A stretch of DNA of 64,000 bases from Jejubacter sp036620675 (GCA_036620675.1 JAZHEE010000008.1); one strand, 5' to 3'; counted from the stretch's first letter, positions 32,628 to 41,968 are shown. Numbers and translations are program-made. The notes: generated by a model from the sequence alone, not told the origin.

Positions 32628-34028
32628 CTATTTAATATTGCGAATATCGGCGAAACGGCCGGTGATAGCGGCGGCGGCGGCCATCGCCGGGCTCACCAGG
32701 TGGGTGCGTCCGCCGCGTCCCTGACGCCCTTCAAAGTTACGGTTGCTGGTAGATGCGCAACGCTCGCCGGGGTTCAGGCGATCGTTGTTCATCGCCAGGC
32801 ACATGGAACAGCCCGGCAGACGCCATTCAAAACCGGCATCGAGGAAGATCTTATCCAGCCCTTCTTCTTCGGCCTGCGCTTTGACCGGGCCGGAGCCTGG
32901 TACCACCATGGCCAGCACGCCCGGCGCGACCTTGCGCCCTTTGGCGATGGCGGCGGCGGCGCGCAGATCTTCAATGCGTGAGTTGGTACAGGAACCGATA
33001 AACACCTTATCGATAGCGACATCGGTCAGGGGAACGCCTGGCTGCAGGCCCATATAGGCCAGCGCTTTCTCGGCGGAGGCGCGCTCCACCGGATCGGCGA
33101 ATGAAGCCGGATCCGGCACGGCGTCGGTGACTGAAATGACCTGGCCCGGGTTCGTTCCCCAGGTTACCTGCGGCGCGATCTCTTCGGCATTCAGCGTAAC
33201 GACGGTATCGAAAACGGCGCCTTCATCGCTCTTCAGCGTCTTCCAGTATGCGACGGCTTCGTCCCATGCACCCTCTTTCGGCGCATGGCGGCGGCCCTTC
33301 ACATAGTTAAAGGTGGTTTCATCCGGCGCTACCAGGCCTGCTTTGGCGCCCATTTCGATCGCCATATTGCACAGGGTCATGCGTCCTTCCATGCTAAGCG
33401 CCTCGATGGCCGGGCCGCAGAATTCGACGACGTGGCCGGTACCGCCTGCGCTGCCGGTTTTCCCGATAATAGCCAGTACGATATCTTTCGCGGTGATGCC
33501 GGGGGCGGCCTGACCGGTGACTTCGATTTTCATCGTTTTGGCCCGGCCCTGTTTCAGGGTCTGGGTAGCCAGCACGTGTTCGACTTCCGAAGTGCCGATA
33601 CCGAAAGCCAGAGCGCCGAAAGCGCCATGGGTGGCAGTATGGGAGTCGCCGCAGACGATGGTCATGCCGGGCAGGGTGATTCCCTGCTCGGGGCCCATAA
33701 CGTGCACTATTCCCTGCCAGGGATGATTCAGATCGTAGAGCTCGACGCCGAATTCATTGCAGTTCTTAATCAGCGCCTGCATCTGAATGCGCGCCATCTC
33801 ACCCGAAGCGTTGATGTCTTTGGTTTCGGTAGAGACGTTGTGATCCATGGTGGCGAAGGTCTTTCCCGGCTGGCGCACTTTGCGGTTATGGGCGCGCAGG
33901 CCGTCGAATGCCTGGGGGGAGGTCACTTCATGCACAAGGTGTCTGTCGATATAGATCAGCGGCGTTTCGTTCGCGGCCTCGTAAACGACGTGGGCGTCAA
34001 ACAGCTTCTGATATAAGGTTTTGGCCAT
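32628..34028 (-). CDS. leuC: 3-isopropylmalate dehydratase large subunit
   Basis: 466 residues, as in E. coli. The aconitase-type subunit that holds the 4Fe-4S cluster and isomerises 2- to 3-isopropylmalate. Cluster cysteines lie in IGSCTNSRIEDL and LPGCSMCLAMN; HTATHGAFGALAFGIGTSE is the conserved substrate loop. It begins 3 bases after the leuB stop. Confidence 0.98.
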   Translation of the reverse strand: MAKTLYQKLFDAHVVYEAANETPLIYIDRHLVHEVTSPQAFDGLRAHNRKVRQPGKTFATMDHNVSTETKDINASGEMARIQMQALIKNCNEFGVELYDLNHPWQGIVHVMGPEQGITLPGMTIVCGDSHTATHGAFGALAFGIGTSEVEHVLATQTLKQGRAKTMKIEVTGQAAPGITAKDIVLAIIGKTGSAGGTGHVVEFCGPAIEALSMEGRMTLCNMAIEMGAKAGLVAPDETTFNYVKGRRHAPKEGAWDEAVAYWKTLKSDEGAVFDTVVTLNAEEIAPQVTWGTNPGQVISVTDAVPDPASFADPVERASAEKALAYMGLQPGVPLTDVAIDKVFIGSCTNSRIEDLRAAAAIAKGRKVAPGVLAMVVPGSGPVKAQAEEEGLDKIFLDAGFEWRLPGCSMCLAMNNDRLNPGERCASTSNRNFEGRQGRGGRTHLVSPAMAAAAAITGRFADIRNIK

Positions 34029-34031
34029 GGT

Positions 34032-35123
34032 TTATACCCCTTCTGCCACATAGCGGGCGATGATATCGCCCATCTCATCGGTACTGACGGCCTGACCCCC
34101 CTGGGCCAGATCGCTGGTGCGAATGCCTTCTTCCAGCGCGCGATTGGCGGCGCGCTCGATGGCTTCGGCGGCTTCGCCGGCATCCAGGCTGTAGCGCAGC
34201 AGCAGCGCCAGCGACAGGATCTGGGCAATGGGGTTAGCGATATTTTTTCCGGCGATATCCGGCGCGGAGCCGCCTGCGGGCTCATAAAGGCCGAAACCCT
34301 GCTCGTTCAGACTGGCGGAAGGCAGCATCCCCATGGAGCCGGTGATCATAGCGCACTCGTCGGAGAGAATGTCGCCGAACAGGTTAGAGCACAGCACCAC
34401 GTCGAACTGAGACGGATCCTTAATCATCTGCATGGTGGCGTTATCGATATACATATGGCTCAGCTCGACGTCGGGATACTGCTTACCGATTTCACTGACG
34501 ATTTCGCGCCACATCACTGAGCTTTGCAGTACGTTGGCTTTATCAATAGAGGTCACTTTATGGCGGCGTTTGCGTGCCGATTCGAAGGCGATGCGTGCGA
34601 TGCGTTCGATCTCGAAGCGATGATAGACCTCGGTGTCGAACGCTTTTTCATACATGCCGCTGCCTTCGCGTCCTTTTGGCTGACCGAAGTAGATACCGCC
34701 GGTCAGTTCACGGACGCACAGGATGTCGAAGCCGCGCTCTGCGATGTCGGCCCGCAGCGGACAAAAGCTTTCCAGCCCCTGCCACAGGCGAGCCGGACGC
34801 AGGTTGCTGAACAGCTTAAAGTGCTTACGCAGCGGCAGCAGGGCGCCGCGCTCTGGCTGTTCGTTGGGAGGCAGGTGCTCCCATTTGGGGCCGCCGACCG
34901 AGCCGAACAGTACGGCGTCCGCCTGCTCACAGCCTTCTACGGTGGCGGCCGGCAGCGGGGTGCCGTGACGATCGATGGCGATACCGCCCACGTCGTATTC
35001 GCTGGTGGTGATACGCATATCGAAGCGCTTACGTACCGCATCCAGCACTTTCAGCGCCTGAGTCATCACTTCCGGGCCGATTCCATCGCCCGGCAATACT
35101 GCTATATGGGTGTTCCTGGACAT
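34032..35123 (-). CDS. leuB: 3-isopropylmalate dehydrogenase
   Basis: 363 residues from ATG 35123 (MSRNTHIAVLPGDGIGPEV), the E. coli length. NAD-dependent oxidative decarboxylation in leucine synthesis. GSVGGPKWEHLP, the arginines of LFSNLRPARL and CVRELTGGIYFGQPKGREG bind substrate; NLFGDILSDECAMI carries the metal aspartates and GSAPDIAGKNIANP the NAD loop. An in-frame GTG at 35129 overlaps the leuA stop (GTGA) and has better Shine-Dalgarno spacing (six bases rather than twelve). The true start may therefore be two codons longer. Confidence 0.96.
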   Translation of the reverse strand: MSRNTHIAVLPGDGIGPEVMTQALKVLDAVRKRFDMRITTSEYDVGGIAIDRHGTPLPAATVEGCEQADAVLFGSVGGPKWEHLPPNEQPERGALLPLRKHFKLFSNLRPARLWQGLESFCPLRADIAERGFDILCVRELTGGIYFGQPKGREGSGMYEKAFDTEVYHRFEIERIARIAFESARKRRHKVTSIDKANVLQSSVMWREIVSEIGKQYPDVELSHMYIDNATMQMIKDPSQFDVVLCSNLFGDILSDECAMITGSMGMLPSASLNEQGFGLYEPAGGSAPDIAGKNIANPIAQILSLALLLRYSLDAGEAAEAIERAANRALEEGIRTSDLAQGGQAVSTDEMGDIIARYVAEGV

Positions 35124-35125
35124 GT

Positions 35126-36697
35126 TCACACGGTTTCCTGATTCTGTTTTTTGGTCTGAGCTTTGCGTTGTAACTCTTTTTCCACTTCGGCGGCGCGCCA
35201 GATATTGTTCAGCACGTTAACCATGGCCTGGGCGGAGGATTCGACGATGTCGGTCGCCAGCCCCACGCCGTGGAAGCGGCGGCCGTTATAGCGCGCGACG
35301 ACGTTAACCTGGCCCAGCGCATTTTCGCCGTGGCCTTTCGCGCTGAGCTGATAGTTCACCAGCTCGATGGCGTAACCGGTAATCCGGTTAATGGCCTGAT
35401 AGACGGCATCGACCGGGCCGTTGCCGGTGGCGGCTTCCGATTTGATTTCATCGCCGCAGGCCAGCTTCACCGAGGCGGTCGGCATGGTGCTGGAGCCGGA
35501 CTGCACGGTGAAGTAGTCCAGACGGTAATGTTCCGGCTCTTCCTGCTGTTTATTAATAAAGGCGAGGGCTTCCAGGTCGTAGTCGAACACCTGGCCCTTT
35601 TTATCAGCCAGCTTCAGGAAGGCGTCGTACAGTTCGTCCATGTTGTAATCGCTTTCCTGATAGCCCATCTCGTCCATGCGATGCTTCACTGCCGCGCGGC
35701 CGGAACGCGAGGTCAGGTTCAACTGTACCTGGTTCAGGCCGATGGATTCCGGGGTCATGATTTCGTAGTTTTCGCGATTTTTCAGTACGCCATCCTGGTG
35801 GATGCCGGAAGAGTGGGCAAAGGCGTTGCTGCCGACGACCGCCTTGTTAGCGGGGATCGGCATATTGCAGATCTGGCTGACGGTCTGACTGGCGCGCCAG
35901 ATTTCATGATGGTTGATATTGGTGTGCAGGTTCATCATTTTGCTGCGCACCTTGATAGCCATAATGACCTCTTCCAGCGCGCAGTTTCCGGCGCGCTCGC
36001 CCAGGCCGTTCATTGCGCCTTCGACCTGGCGGGCGCCCGCTTCAACGGCGGCGATAGCGTTACCGACCGCCATCCCCAAATCGTCATGGGTATGGACAGA
36101 GATAATTGCTTTGTCGATGTTCGGTACGCTGTTACGCACGGAGGCGATAATATTGCTGTATTCGGCCGGCGTGGTGTAACCCACGGTATCCGGCAGGTTA
36201 ACGGTGGTGGCGCCCGCGTCGATCACGGCTTCCAGCACCCGGGCCAGGTCGGCTACCGGCGTACGACCGGCATCTTCGCAGGAGAATTCGACATCGTCAG
36301 TGTAGTTACGGGCGCGCTTCACCATATAAACCGCGCGTTCAATCACTTCATCCAGCGAGCTGCGCAGTTTGGTTGCGATGTGCATCGGTGATGTGGCGAT
36401 AAAGGTATGAATACGGAAGGCTTCAGCGATGCGCAGGGATTCGGCGGCGACATCGATATCCTTTTCCACACAGCGGGCCAGCGCGCAGACTCGACTGTTT
36501 TTGACCTGACGGGCGATGGTTTGCACCGACTCGAAGTCACCGGGGGAAGAAACCGGGAAGCCCACTTCCATCACATCGATACCCATACGCTCCAGCGCCA
36601 GGGCGATTTGCAGTTTTTCTTTCACACTCAGGCTGGCCTGCAACGCCTGTTCACCATCACGTAAAGTAGTATCAAAAATAATGACTTGTTGGCTCAT
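35126..36697 (-). CDS. leuA: 2-isopropylmalate synthase
   Basis: 523 residues from ATG 36697 (MSQQVIIFDTTLRDGEQ), preceded by AAGGA at eight bases. Condenses acetyl-CoA with 2-ketoisovalerate, the committed step, and is feedback-inhibited by leucine through the C-terminal regulatory domain (about 390-523). The TIM barrel shows DTTLRDGEQALQ, GERAGN and the metal-binding HTHDDLGMAVGN. Expression is attenuated through leuL just upstream. Confidence 0.98.
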   Translation of the reverse strand: MSQQVIIFDTTLRDGEQALQASLSVKEKLQIALALERMGIDVMEVGFPVSSPGDFESVQTIARQVKNSRVCALARCVEKDIDVAAESLRIAEAFRIHTFIATSPMHIATKLRSSLDEVIERAVYMVKRARNYTDDVEFSCEDAGRTPVADLARVLEAVIDAGATTVNLPDTVGYTTPAEYSNIIASVRNSVPNIDKAIISVHTHDDLGMAVGNAIAAVEAGARQVEGAMNGLGERAGNCALEEVIMAIKVRSKMMNLHTNINHHEIWRASQTVSQICNMPIPANKAVVGSNAFAHSSGIHQDGVLKNRENYEIMTPESIGLNQVQLNLTSRSGRAAVKHRMDEMGYQESDYNMDELYDAFLKLADKKGQVFDYDLEALAFINKQQEEPEHYRLDYFTVQSGSSTMPTASVKLACGDEIKSEAATGNGPVDAVYQAINRITGYAIELVNYQLSAKGHGENALGQVNVVARYNGRRFHGVGLATDIVESSAQAMVNVLNNIWRAAEVEKELQRKAQTKKQNQETV

Positions 36698-36737
36698 GGG
36701 TTCGGTCCTTTGGTTTATCAGGCGCCCTGCTTCGAGC

Positions 36738-36766
36738 ATAAAAAAACCCGCGCAGTGGCGCGGGTT
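36738..36766 (-). terminator. leu operon attenuator
   Basis: Leftward, CCCGCGC/GCGCGGG (36747-36753 with 36758-36764) and seven T form the terminator between leuL and leuA. Its formation depends on leucyl-tRNA supply read out by translation of leuL. Confidence 0.92.
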
Positions 36767-36786
36767 TCGTTGTCTGGTGAGTCGGA

Positions 36787-36873
36787 TTAATGCTTACCGC
36801 TACCCGCCAGCCTACCGCGCACAGTGAAGGCGTTTAGTAGTAGAGCCAGAAGGTTGTGAGCGATAAAAATCAT
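36787..36873 (-). CDS. leuL: leu operon leader peptide
   Basis: 28 codons, the E. coli leuL length, reading MIFIAHNLLALLLNAFTVRG and ending GSGKH. Leucine codons come as LL-A-LLL, five in six codons and two of the last three CTA, which is rare in enterics. Ribosome stalling here under leucine shortage should free the leu attenuator. GACGGA gives a modest ribosome-binding site. Its first residues differ from E. coli (MTHIVRF), but length and role are the same. Confidence 0.88.
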   Translation of the reverse strand: MIFIAHNLLALLLNAFTVRGRLAGSGKH

Positions 36874-36909
36874 TTAAATCCGTCTCATCAAAAATAAGTG
36901 ATGTATTTA

Positions 36910-36938
36910 GAGGTACTTTATCTGACTTCTGGTGTCAA
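36910..36938 (-). promoter_or_regulatory. leu operon promoter
   Basis: Leftward TTGACA (36933-36938) and, 17 bases on, TACCTC (36910-36915), followed by leuL 37 bases later. Same layout as E. coli Pleu. Confidence 0.75.
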
Positions 36939-36960
36939 CCCCAGACTATGATTCGAATTC

Positions 36961-37519
36961 CGGGGCGGCTAAATGAGAGAAGTGATAAGGCCAGTTGGAT
37001 AAACTAATTATTCAACATCAATTGGGATGAATCACTGCTTAATAGCGAAATGACCATTCTTTTTTTCGGAAAAAATGGTCTCTGAAAGCCAGGGGGAATT
37101 TAATGATGAAGAGAAAATTTTTCTGGAACAGGTAGGGTGTATACCGCAACGGTAGATGGGGCATCGTACTGAACCCCACGTGGCTACGGGTCTGAGTCGG
37201 GAAAAGGCCACGGGGGGCCAGGCTAAGGGATGTTAATTAGATTTTATTCTGACCATTGCCGTTGTTTATGGTTTTTTATTTGTTTTGGCGATGTTGGTGT
37301 GGTTATTTGGGCTGAATTGAGTGGCTCGTTTAGTGAAAGACAAAAAGGAAACCACTCAGGGCGAGGCGTTAACACATTGCCTGCCTGATTTTCAGAGGTT
37401 ATGTTAGAAAAATGTTTTCTTAAATATCCTAAAAACGGGCGGGGGTATCCTCTGCACCGTGACTGTATGGAAATGAGTTCCGTAGTCAGTCGCTAAACAA
37501 AAAAGCCTGGAGGCAAACC
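36961..37519. other. leuL-ilvI gap without leuO
   Basis: In E. coli this place holds the ~950-base leuO gene; here there is too little room and I find no trace of its HTH. What is present: a 12-13 bp hairpin of GACCATT/AATGGTC with T/A tracts (37052-37080); a tiny frame at 37103-37135 (MMKRKFFWNR) behind an AGGGGG ribosome-binding site; a GC-rich foldable stretch (37153-37220); and an open hydrophobic stretch near 37250-37318 without a good start codon. The last 150 bases should hold the ilvIH promoter and Lrp sites, which I cannot delimit. Confidence 0.7.
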
Positions 37520-39247
37520 ATGGAGATGTTGTCAGGAGCCGAGATGGTTGTCCGATCGTTGATCGATCAGGGCGTTAAACAGGTATTCGGCTATCCCGGA
37601 GGTGCGGTGCTCGATATTTACGACGCGCTTCATACCGTAGGGGGAATCGATCACGTGCTGGTGCGTCATGAGCAGGCGGCTGTCCATATGGCGGACGGCC
37701 TGGCCCGCGCGACCGGCGAGGTGGGCGTGGTGTTGGTCACGTCCGGCCCCGGGGCAACCAATGCCATTACGGGCATTGCGACCGCCTATATGGATTCCAT
37801 TCCCATGGTTGTGCTTTCCGGGCAGGTGGCAACATCGCTAATCGGCTACGATGCGTTCCAGGAGTGCGACATGGTGGGCATCTCCCGCCCGGTCGTGAAG
37901 CACAGCTTTCTGGTGAAGCAGACTGAGGATATTCCCGGCGTGCTGAAAAAGGCGTTCTGGCTGGCGGCCAGCGGGCGCCCGGGGCCGGTGGTGGTCGATC
38001 TGCCGAAAGATATTCTGAATCCCGCCAACAAGCTGCCTTATGTCTGGCCGGAGACGGTCAGCATGCGTTCCTATAATCCGACCACCCAGGGGCACCGGGG
38101 ACAGATTAAACGGGCCCTGAATACCCTGACGGCGGCCAGGCGACCGGTGCTTTACGTCGGCGGCGGCGCAATCAACGCCGGCTGTGACCAGGAGTTACTG
38201 AAACTGGCGGAAGCGCTGAACGCGCCGGTCGTCTCATCGCTGATGGGGCTGGGGGCATTCCCGGGCACGCACCGCCAGGCGCTCGGCATGTTGGGTATGC
38301 ACGGTACTTATGAAGCCAATATGGCGATGCATAACGCCGATTTAATCTTTGCGGTTGGCGTACGTTTCGACGATCGCACCACCAACAATCTGGCCAAATA
38401 CTGTCCGAGCGCCACGGTATTGCATATTGACGTCGATCCTACTTCGATCTCCAAAACCGTCGCGGCGGATGTGCCGATCGTTGGCGATGCCCGTCAGGTT
38501 CTGAAGCAGATGCTGGATCTTCTGGAGCAGGAAGCGCCGGCAGAACGACCGCTGGATGAGATCCGCGACTGGTGGCAGCAAATCGAGCAGTGGCGGGCCC
38601 GTAAGTGTCTTAGCTATCATCAGGACAGTGAAATGATCAAACCGCAGGCGGCCATCGAAGCTATCTACCGCCTGACCGAAGGGAACGCCATCGTGACGTC
38701 GGACGTCGGCCAGCATCAGATGTTCGCCGCGCTCTATTACACCTTTGATAAGCCGCGTCGCTGGATTAACTCCGGTGGGCTGGGCACCATGGGCTTCGGT
38801 CTGCCGGCTGCGCTGGGCGTCAAACTGGCGCTTCCGGAAGAGACCGTAGTTTGTGTGACCGGCGACGGCAGCATCCAGATGAATATTCAGGAACTTTCTA
38901 CCGCGTTGCAGTATGGTCTGCCGGTGCTGGTGCTGAACCTGAATAACCGCTATCTTGGTATGGTTAAGCAGTGGCAGGATATGATCTATTCGGGGCGCCA
39001 TTCCCAGTCTTATATGGAATCCCTGCCGGATTTCGCCCGCCTGGCGGAGGCCTATGGCCATGTGGGGATGCGCATCACGCAGCCTCAGGAGCTGGAAAGC
39101 AAACTGAGCGAAGCGCTGACGCAGGTTAAAGGCGGTCGGCTGGTGTTTGTGGATGTTACCGTGGACGGTAGCGAACACGTTTACCCGATGCAGATCCGCG
39201 GCGGGGGAATGGATGAAATGTGGCTGAGCAAAACGGAGAGAACCTGA
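37520..39247 (+). CDS. ilvI: Acetolactate synthase III large subunit
   Basis: 575 residues (E. coli 574). TPP enzyme of valine, isoleucine and leucine synthesis. The N-terminal domain has the catalytic Glu in VRHEQAAVHMADG, the middle FAD domain follows, and the C-terminal domain has the TPP motif GDGSIQMNIQELSTALQ with NLNNRYLGMVKQW. TGGAGG lies six bases before the ATG. The valine-sensitive isozyme with IlvH; in E. coli the operon is Lrp-activated. Confidence 0.98.
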   Translation: MEMLSGAEMVVRSLIDQGVKQVFGYPGGAVLDIYDALHTVGGIDHVLVRHEQAAVHMADGLARATGEVGVVLVTSGPGATNAITGIATAYMDSIPMVVLSGQVATSLIGYDAFQECDMVGISRPVVKHSFLVKQTEDIPGVLKKAFWLAASGRPGPVVVDLPKDILNPANKLPYVWPETVSMRSYNPTTQGHRGQIKRALNTLTAARRPVLYVGGGAINAGCDQELLKLAEALNAPVVSSLMGLGAFPGTHRQALGMLGMHGTYEANMAMHNADLIFAVGVRFDDRTTNNLAKYCPSATVLHIDVDPTSISKTVAADVPIVGDARQVLKQMLDLLEQEAPAERPLDEIRDWWQQIEQWRARKCLSYHQDSEMIKPQAAIEAIYRLTEGNAIVTSDVGQHQMFAALYYTFDKPRRWINSGGLGTMGFGLPAALGVKLALPEETVVCVTGDGSIQMNIQELSTALQYGLPVLVLNLNNRYLGMVKQWQDMIYSGRHSQSYMESLPDFARLAEAYGHVGMRITQPQELESKLSEALTQVKGGRLVFVDVTVDGSEHVYPMQIRGGGMDEMWLSKTERT

Positions 39248-39249
39248 TT

Positions 39250-39744
39250 ATGCGCCGGATATTATCTGTATTACTGGAAAACGAATCGGGTGCGCTGTCG
39301 CGCGTTGTCGGGCTGTTCTCCCAGCGAGGTTACAATATTGAAAGCCTGACGGTAGCGCCAACCGACGATCCCACGCTGTCGCGTATGACGATTCAGACCG
39401 TGGGCGATGAGAAAATCATTGAGCAGATCGAAAAGCAACTGCATAAGCTGGTGGACGTTCTGCGGGTCAGCGAACTGGGACAGGGCTCCCATGTCGAGCG
39501 CGAGATGATGCTGGTGAAGGTGCAGGCCAGCGGTTACGGTCGGGAAGAGGTCAAACGCAGCGCGGAGATCTTCCGCGGCCAGATTATTGACGTCACCCCA
39601 TCGCTCTATACGGTACAGCTGGCGGGCACCAGCGATAAGCTCGATGCTTTCCTGGCCGCCATTCGCGATGTCGCAAACATTGTTGAAATCGCTCGCTCTG
39701 GCGTGGTAGGCCTGTCGCGCGGTGACAAGATTATGCGCCAGTGA
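39250..39744 (+). CDS. ilvH: Acetolactate synthase III small regulatory subunit
   Basis: 164 residues from ATG 39250 (MRRILSVLLENESGALSRVVG); E. coli 163. An N-terminal ACT domain binds valine for feedback inhibition, and a C-terminal ferredoxin-like half activates IlvI. The ATG comes two bases after the ilvI stop. A strong terminator follows. Confidence 0.97.
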   Translation: MRRILSVLLENESGALSRVVGLFSQRGYNIESLTVAPTDDPTLSRMTIQTVGDEKIIEQIEKQLHKLVDVLRVSELGQGSHVEREMMLVKVQASGYGREEVKRSAEIFRGQIIDVTPSLYTVQLAGTSDKLDAFLAAIRDVANIVEIARSGVVGLSRGDKIMRQ

Positions 39745-39762
39745 AGAGACACGGCTCACAAG

Positions 39763-39788
39763 CCCGGCATTTATGCCGGGTTTTTTTT
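39763..39788 (+). terminator. ilvIH terminator
   Basis: 8-bp perfect stem CCCGGCAT/ATGCCGGG (39763-39770 with 39773-39780) followed by eight T. Confidence 0.93.
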
Positions 39789-39939
39789 GGCAAAATCGGA
39801 GTCACGCTGATTTAAAAGCGGTTGCTCAGGTTATTATTCTGCGCTTAGATGTTAAAAGATGTAACCTCGGGGGGCCTTCGCGCCGATGGTGTGAACGCGG
39901 GAAGCAGAGCTGAGGCTTAACGACTATTAAGGGGCAATA

Positions 39940-40944
39940 GTGAAACTGGATGAAATTGCACGCCTGGCGGGGGTTTCCCGCACCACGGCGAGCTACGTCA
40001 TTAATGGCAAGGCAAAACAGTATCGTGTCAGTGATAAGACCGTAGAAAAAGTGATGGCGGTGGTACGTGAGCATAACTACCATCCCAATGCCGTCGCTGC
40101 TGGTCTGAGAGCTGGCAGAACCCGCTCCATCGGCCTGGTGATTCCCGATCTGGAAAACACCAGTTATACCCGTATTGCTAACTATCTGGAGCGTCAGGCG
40201 CGTCAGCGCGGTTATCAACTGCTTATCGCCTGTTCCGAGGATCAGCCGGATAACGAAATGCGCTGCGTTGAGCATCTGCTGCAGCGCCAGGTCGATGCCA
40301 TTATCGTCTCCACTTCGCTGCCGCCGGAGCACCCCTTCTACCAGCGCTGGGCCAGCGGAACTTTCCCCATTATCGCTCTTGACCGTGCCCTGGATCCCGA
40401 ACACTTCACCAGCGTGGTGGGGGCGGATGAAGAAGATGCCGGTATGCTGGCGGCGGAGCTGCGTCAGTTTCCGGCCGAGCGCGTACTTTACTTGGGAGCA
40501 TTGCCGGAACTGTCGGTCAGCTTCCTGCGTGAAAAAGGATTTCGTGATGCCTGGCAGGACGATCCGCGCGAAGTACAGTTTCTGTACGCCGACAGCTATG
40601 AACGCGAGGCGGCAGCGCGCAGCTTTGGCCAGTGGCTGGATAACAATCCAATGCCTCAGGCGTTGTATACGACTTCATTCGCGCTGTTGCAGGGGGTAAT
40701 GGATGTCACGCTGCGTCGCGAAGGGCATCTGCCTTCCGAACTGGCGATCGCCACCTTCGGCGATAATGAACTACTGGACTTTCTGCAGTGTCCGGTGCTT
40801 GCCGTGGCCCAGCGCCACCGTGAAGTGGCGGAACGGGTGCTGGAACTGGTGCTGGCCAGCCTGGACGAACCGCGCAGACCCCAGGCCGGGTTGACCCGAA
40901 TTCGCCGAAATCTTTGGCGTCGCGGTAATCTGAGCCGCTCTTAA
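39940..40944 (+). CDS. cra: Catabolite repressor/activator Cra (FruR)
   Basis: 334 residues, as in E. coli, with the same GTG start (VKLDEIARLAGVSRTTASYVING). LacI/GalR family: N-terminal helix-turn-helix and hinge, then a periplasmic-binding-protein-like domain that senses fructose 1-phosphate (or fructose 1,6-bisphosphate). It controls glycolysis and gluconeogenesis genes. A GGCAGC-TTCG-GCTGCC hairpin with a very stable UUCG loop lies right after the stop (40952-40967), without T run. Confidence 0.98.
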   Translation: MKLDEIARLAGVSRTTASYVINGKAKQYRVSDKTVEKVMAVVREHNYHPNAVAAGLRAGRTRSIGLVIPDLENTSYTRIANYLERQARQRGYQLLIACSEDQPDNEMRCVEHLLQRQVDAIIVSTSLPPEHPFYQRWASGTFPIIALDRALDPEHFTSVVGADEEDAGMLAAELRQFPAERVLYLGALPELSVSFLREKGFRDAWQDDPREVQFLYADSYEREAAARSFGQWLDNNPMPQALYTTSFALLQGVMDVTLRREGHLPSELAIATFGDNELLDFLQCPVLAVAQRHREVAERVLELVLASLDEPRRPQAGLTRIRRNLWRRGNLSRS

Positions 40945-40967
40945 TTGAAATGGCAGCTTCGGCTGCC

Positions 40968-41410
40968 TGATAATTGAGACTATTCTCGTCACACGGGGTT
41001 AAAAATAGACAGAGAATTCTTACCGGTTTTTTTAGTTAAGACTTTTTTCCCTCCTTCGACGTCAATTTTTTAATAGGCCGGAATGATTTTGTTACACTCA
41101 CATCCCGGAACGGAGTGAAAAAACAGCAAATATTCCGATTGTTTTTCTTTCTGCTGCTCCCCGTCTGCGTACAGGCGCCATCTGGCGCTGTTCTTGCCTG
41201 ACGAATTGCCTTAAAATGCCGCCCGCGTCGCAAACTTAGCACGTAATATTTTTTCCAGGATGTCTTCAGCCGTTTTTACGATTTTCATGTCTGTTAGTCA
41301 TTTTTCTACAAATATTCAGCGCGTTAATTTTGTCTCGCCCGAATCGCGGTTTTCTCTCAGGCTGTTAATCCCCTGTCAGTGACCTTTTTTTACTTTCTTA
41401 TATATGGGTG
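40968..41410. other. cra-mraZ intergenic region
   Basis: 562 bases separate cra from mraZ. This AT-rich part has no credible gene. I see a small hairpin GCGCC/GGCGC at 41175-41188 and several T-runs, but nothing I can name. The end holds the mra promoter, listed separately. Confidence 0.6.
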
Positions 41411-41415
41411 TTGGC

Positions 41416-41478
41416 TTGACAAGCTTTTCCTCCGCTCCGTAAACTTCTTCAGGTGGGAATTTGTGGGATAAAGTGGTG
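41416..41478 (+). promoter_or_regulatory. Pmra promoter and MraZ box
   Basis: TTGACA (41416-41421) and TAAACT (41440-41445) form the promoter of the division cluster. Three direct repeats of TGGG type, 10 bases apart, follow: TGGGA at 41454, TGGGA at 41464 and TGGTG at 41474. This is the known MraZ operator, so MraZ should repress its own operon here. Confidence 0.85.
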
Positions 41479-41506
41479 AACAGGGTGAGGAGAGGGTGAG
41501 ACTGGC

Positions 41507-41965
41507 ATGTTCCGTGGGGCAACGTTGGTCAATCTCGACAGCAAGGGGCGGCTTTCCGTTCCTACCCGTTATCGGGAAAAGCTGATCGAAACTGCGATGG
41601 GTCAAATGGTTTGCACCATTGATATCCATCACCCCTGCCTGCTGCTTTATCCGCTCCCCGAGTGGGAGATTATTGAACAAAAGTTGTCGCGTTTATCGAG
41701 CATGAATCCCGCGGAACGTCGCGTACAGCGACTGCTGTTGGGGCATGCCAGCGAGTGTCAGATGGATAGTGCGGGGCGTCTGCTGGTGGCGCCGGTGCTC
41801 AGACAGCACGCCGGGCTTTCCAAAGAAGTGATGCTGGTCGGACAGTTTAACAAGTTTGAGCTGTGGGACGAGGCGACCTGGCATCAACAGGTCATGGAAG
41901 ATATTGACGCTGAGCAATCCTCCGCGGGCGATATGTCGGAGCGGCTGCAGGACTTGTCACTATAA
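41507..41965 (+). CDS. mraZ: Transcriptional regulator MraZ
   Basis: 152 residues, as in E. coli. Two AbrB-like half-domains with the DxxGR motif: LDSKGRLSVPTRYRE near 11-25 and MDSAGRLLVAPVLRQ near 85-99. Forms ring oligomers and binds the TGGG repeats just upstream. First gene of the dcw cluster, 3 bases before rsmH. Confidence 0.97.
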   Translation: MFRGATLVNLDSKGRLSVPTRYREKLIETAMGQMVCTIDIHHPCLLLYPLPEWEIIEQKLSRLSSMNPAERRVQRLLLGHASECQMDSAGRLLVAPVLRQHAGLSKEVMLVGQFNKFELWDEATWHQQVMEDIDAEQSSAGDMSERLQDLSL

Positions 41966-41968
41966 AAA

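Noticed and set aside
39849..39920. A 23-codon frame upstream of cra as a leader peptide
   Set aside because: No ribosome-binding site and no tell-tale codon run; support is too weak.
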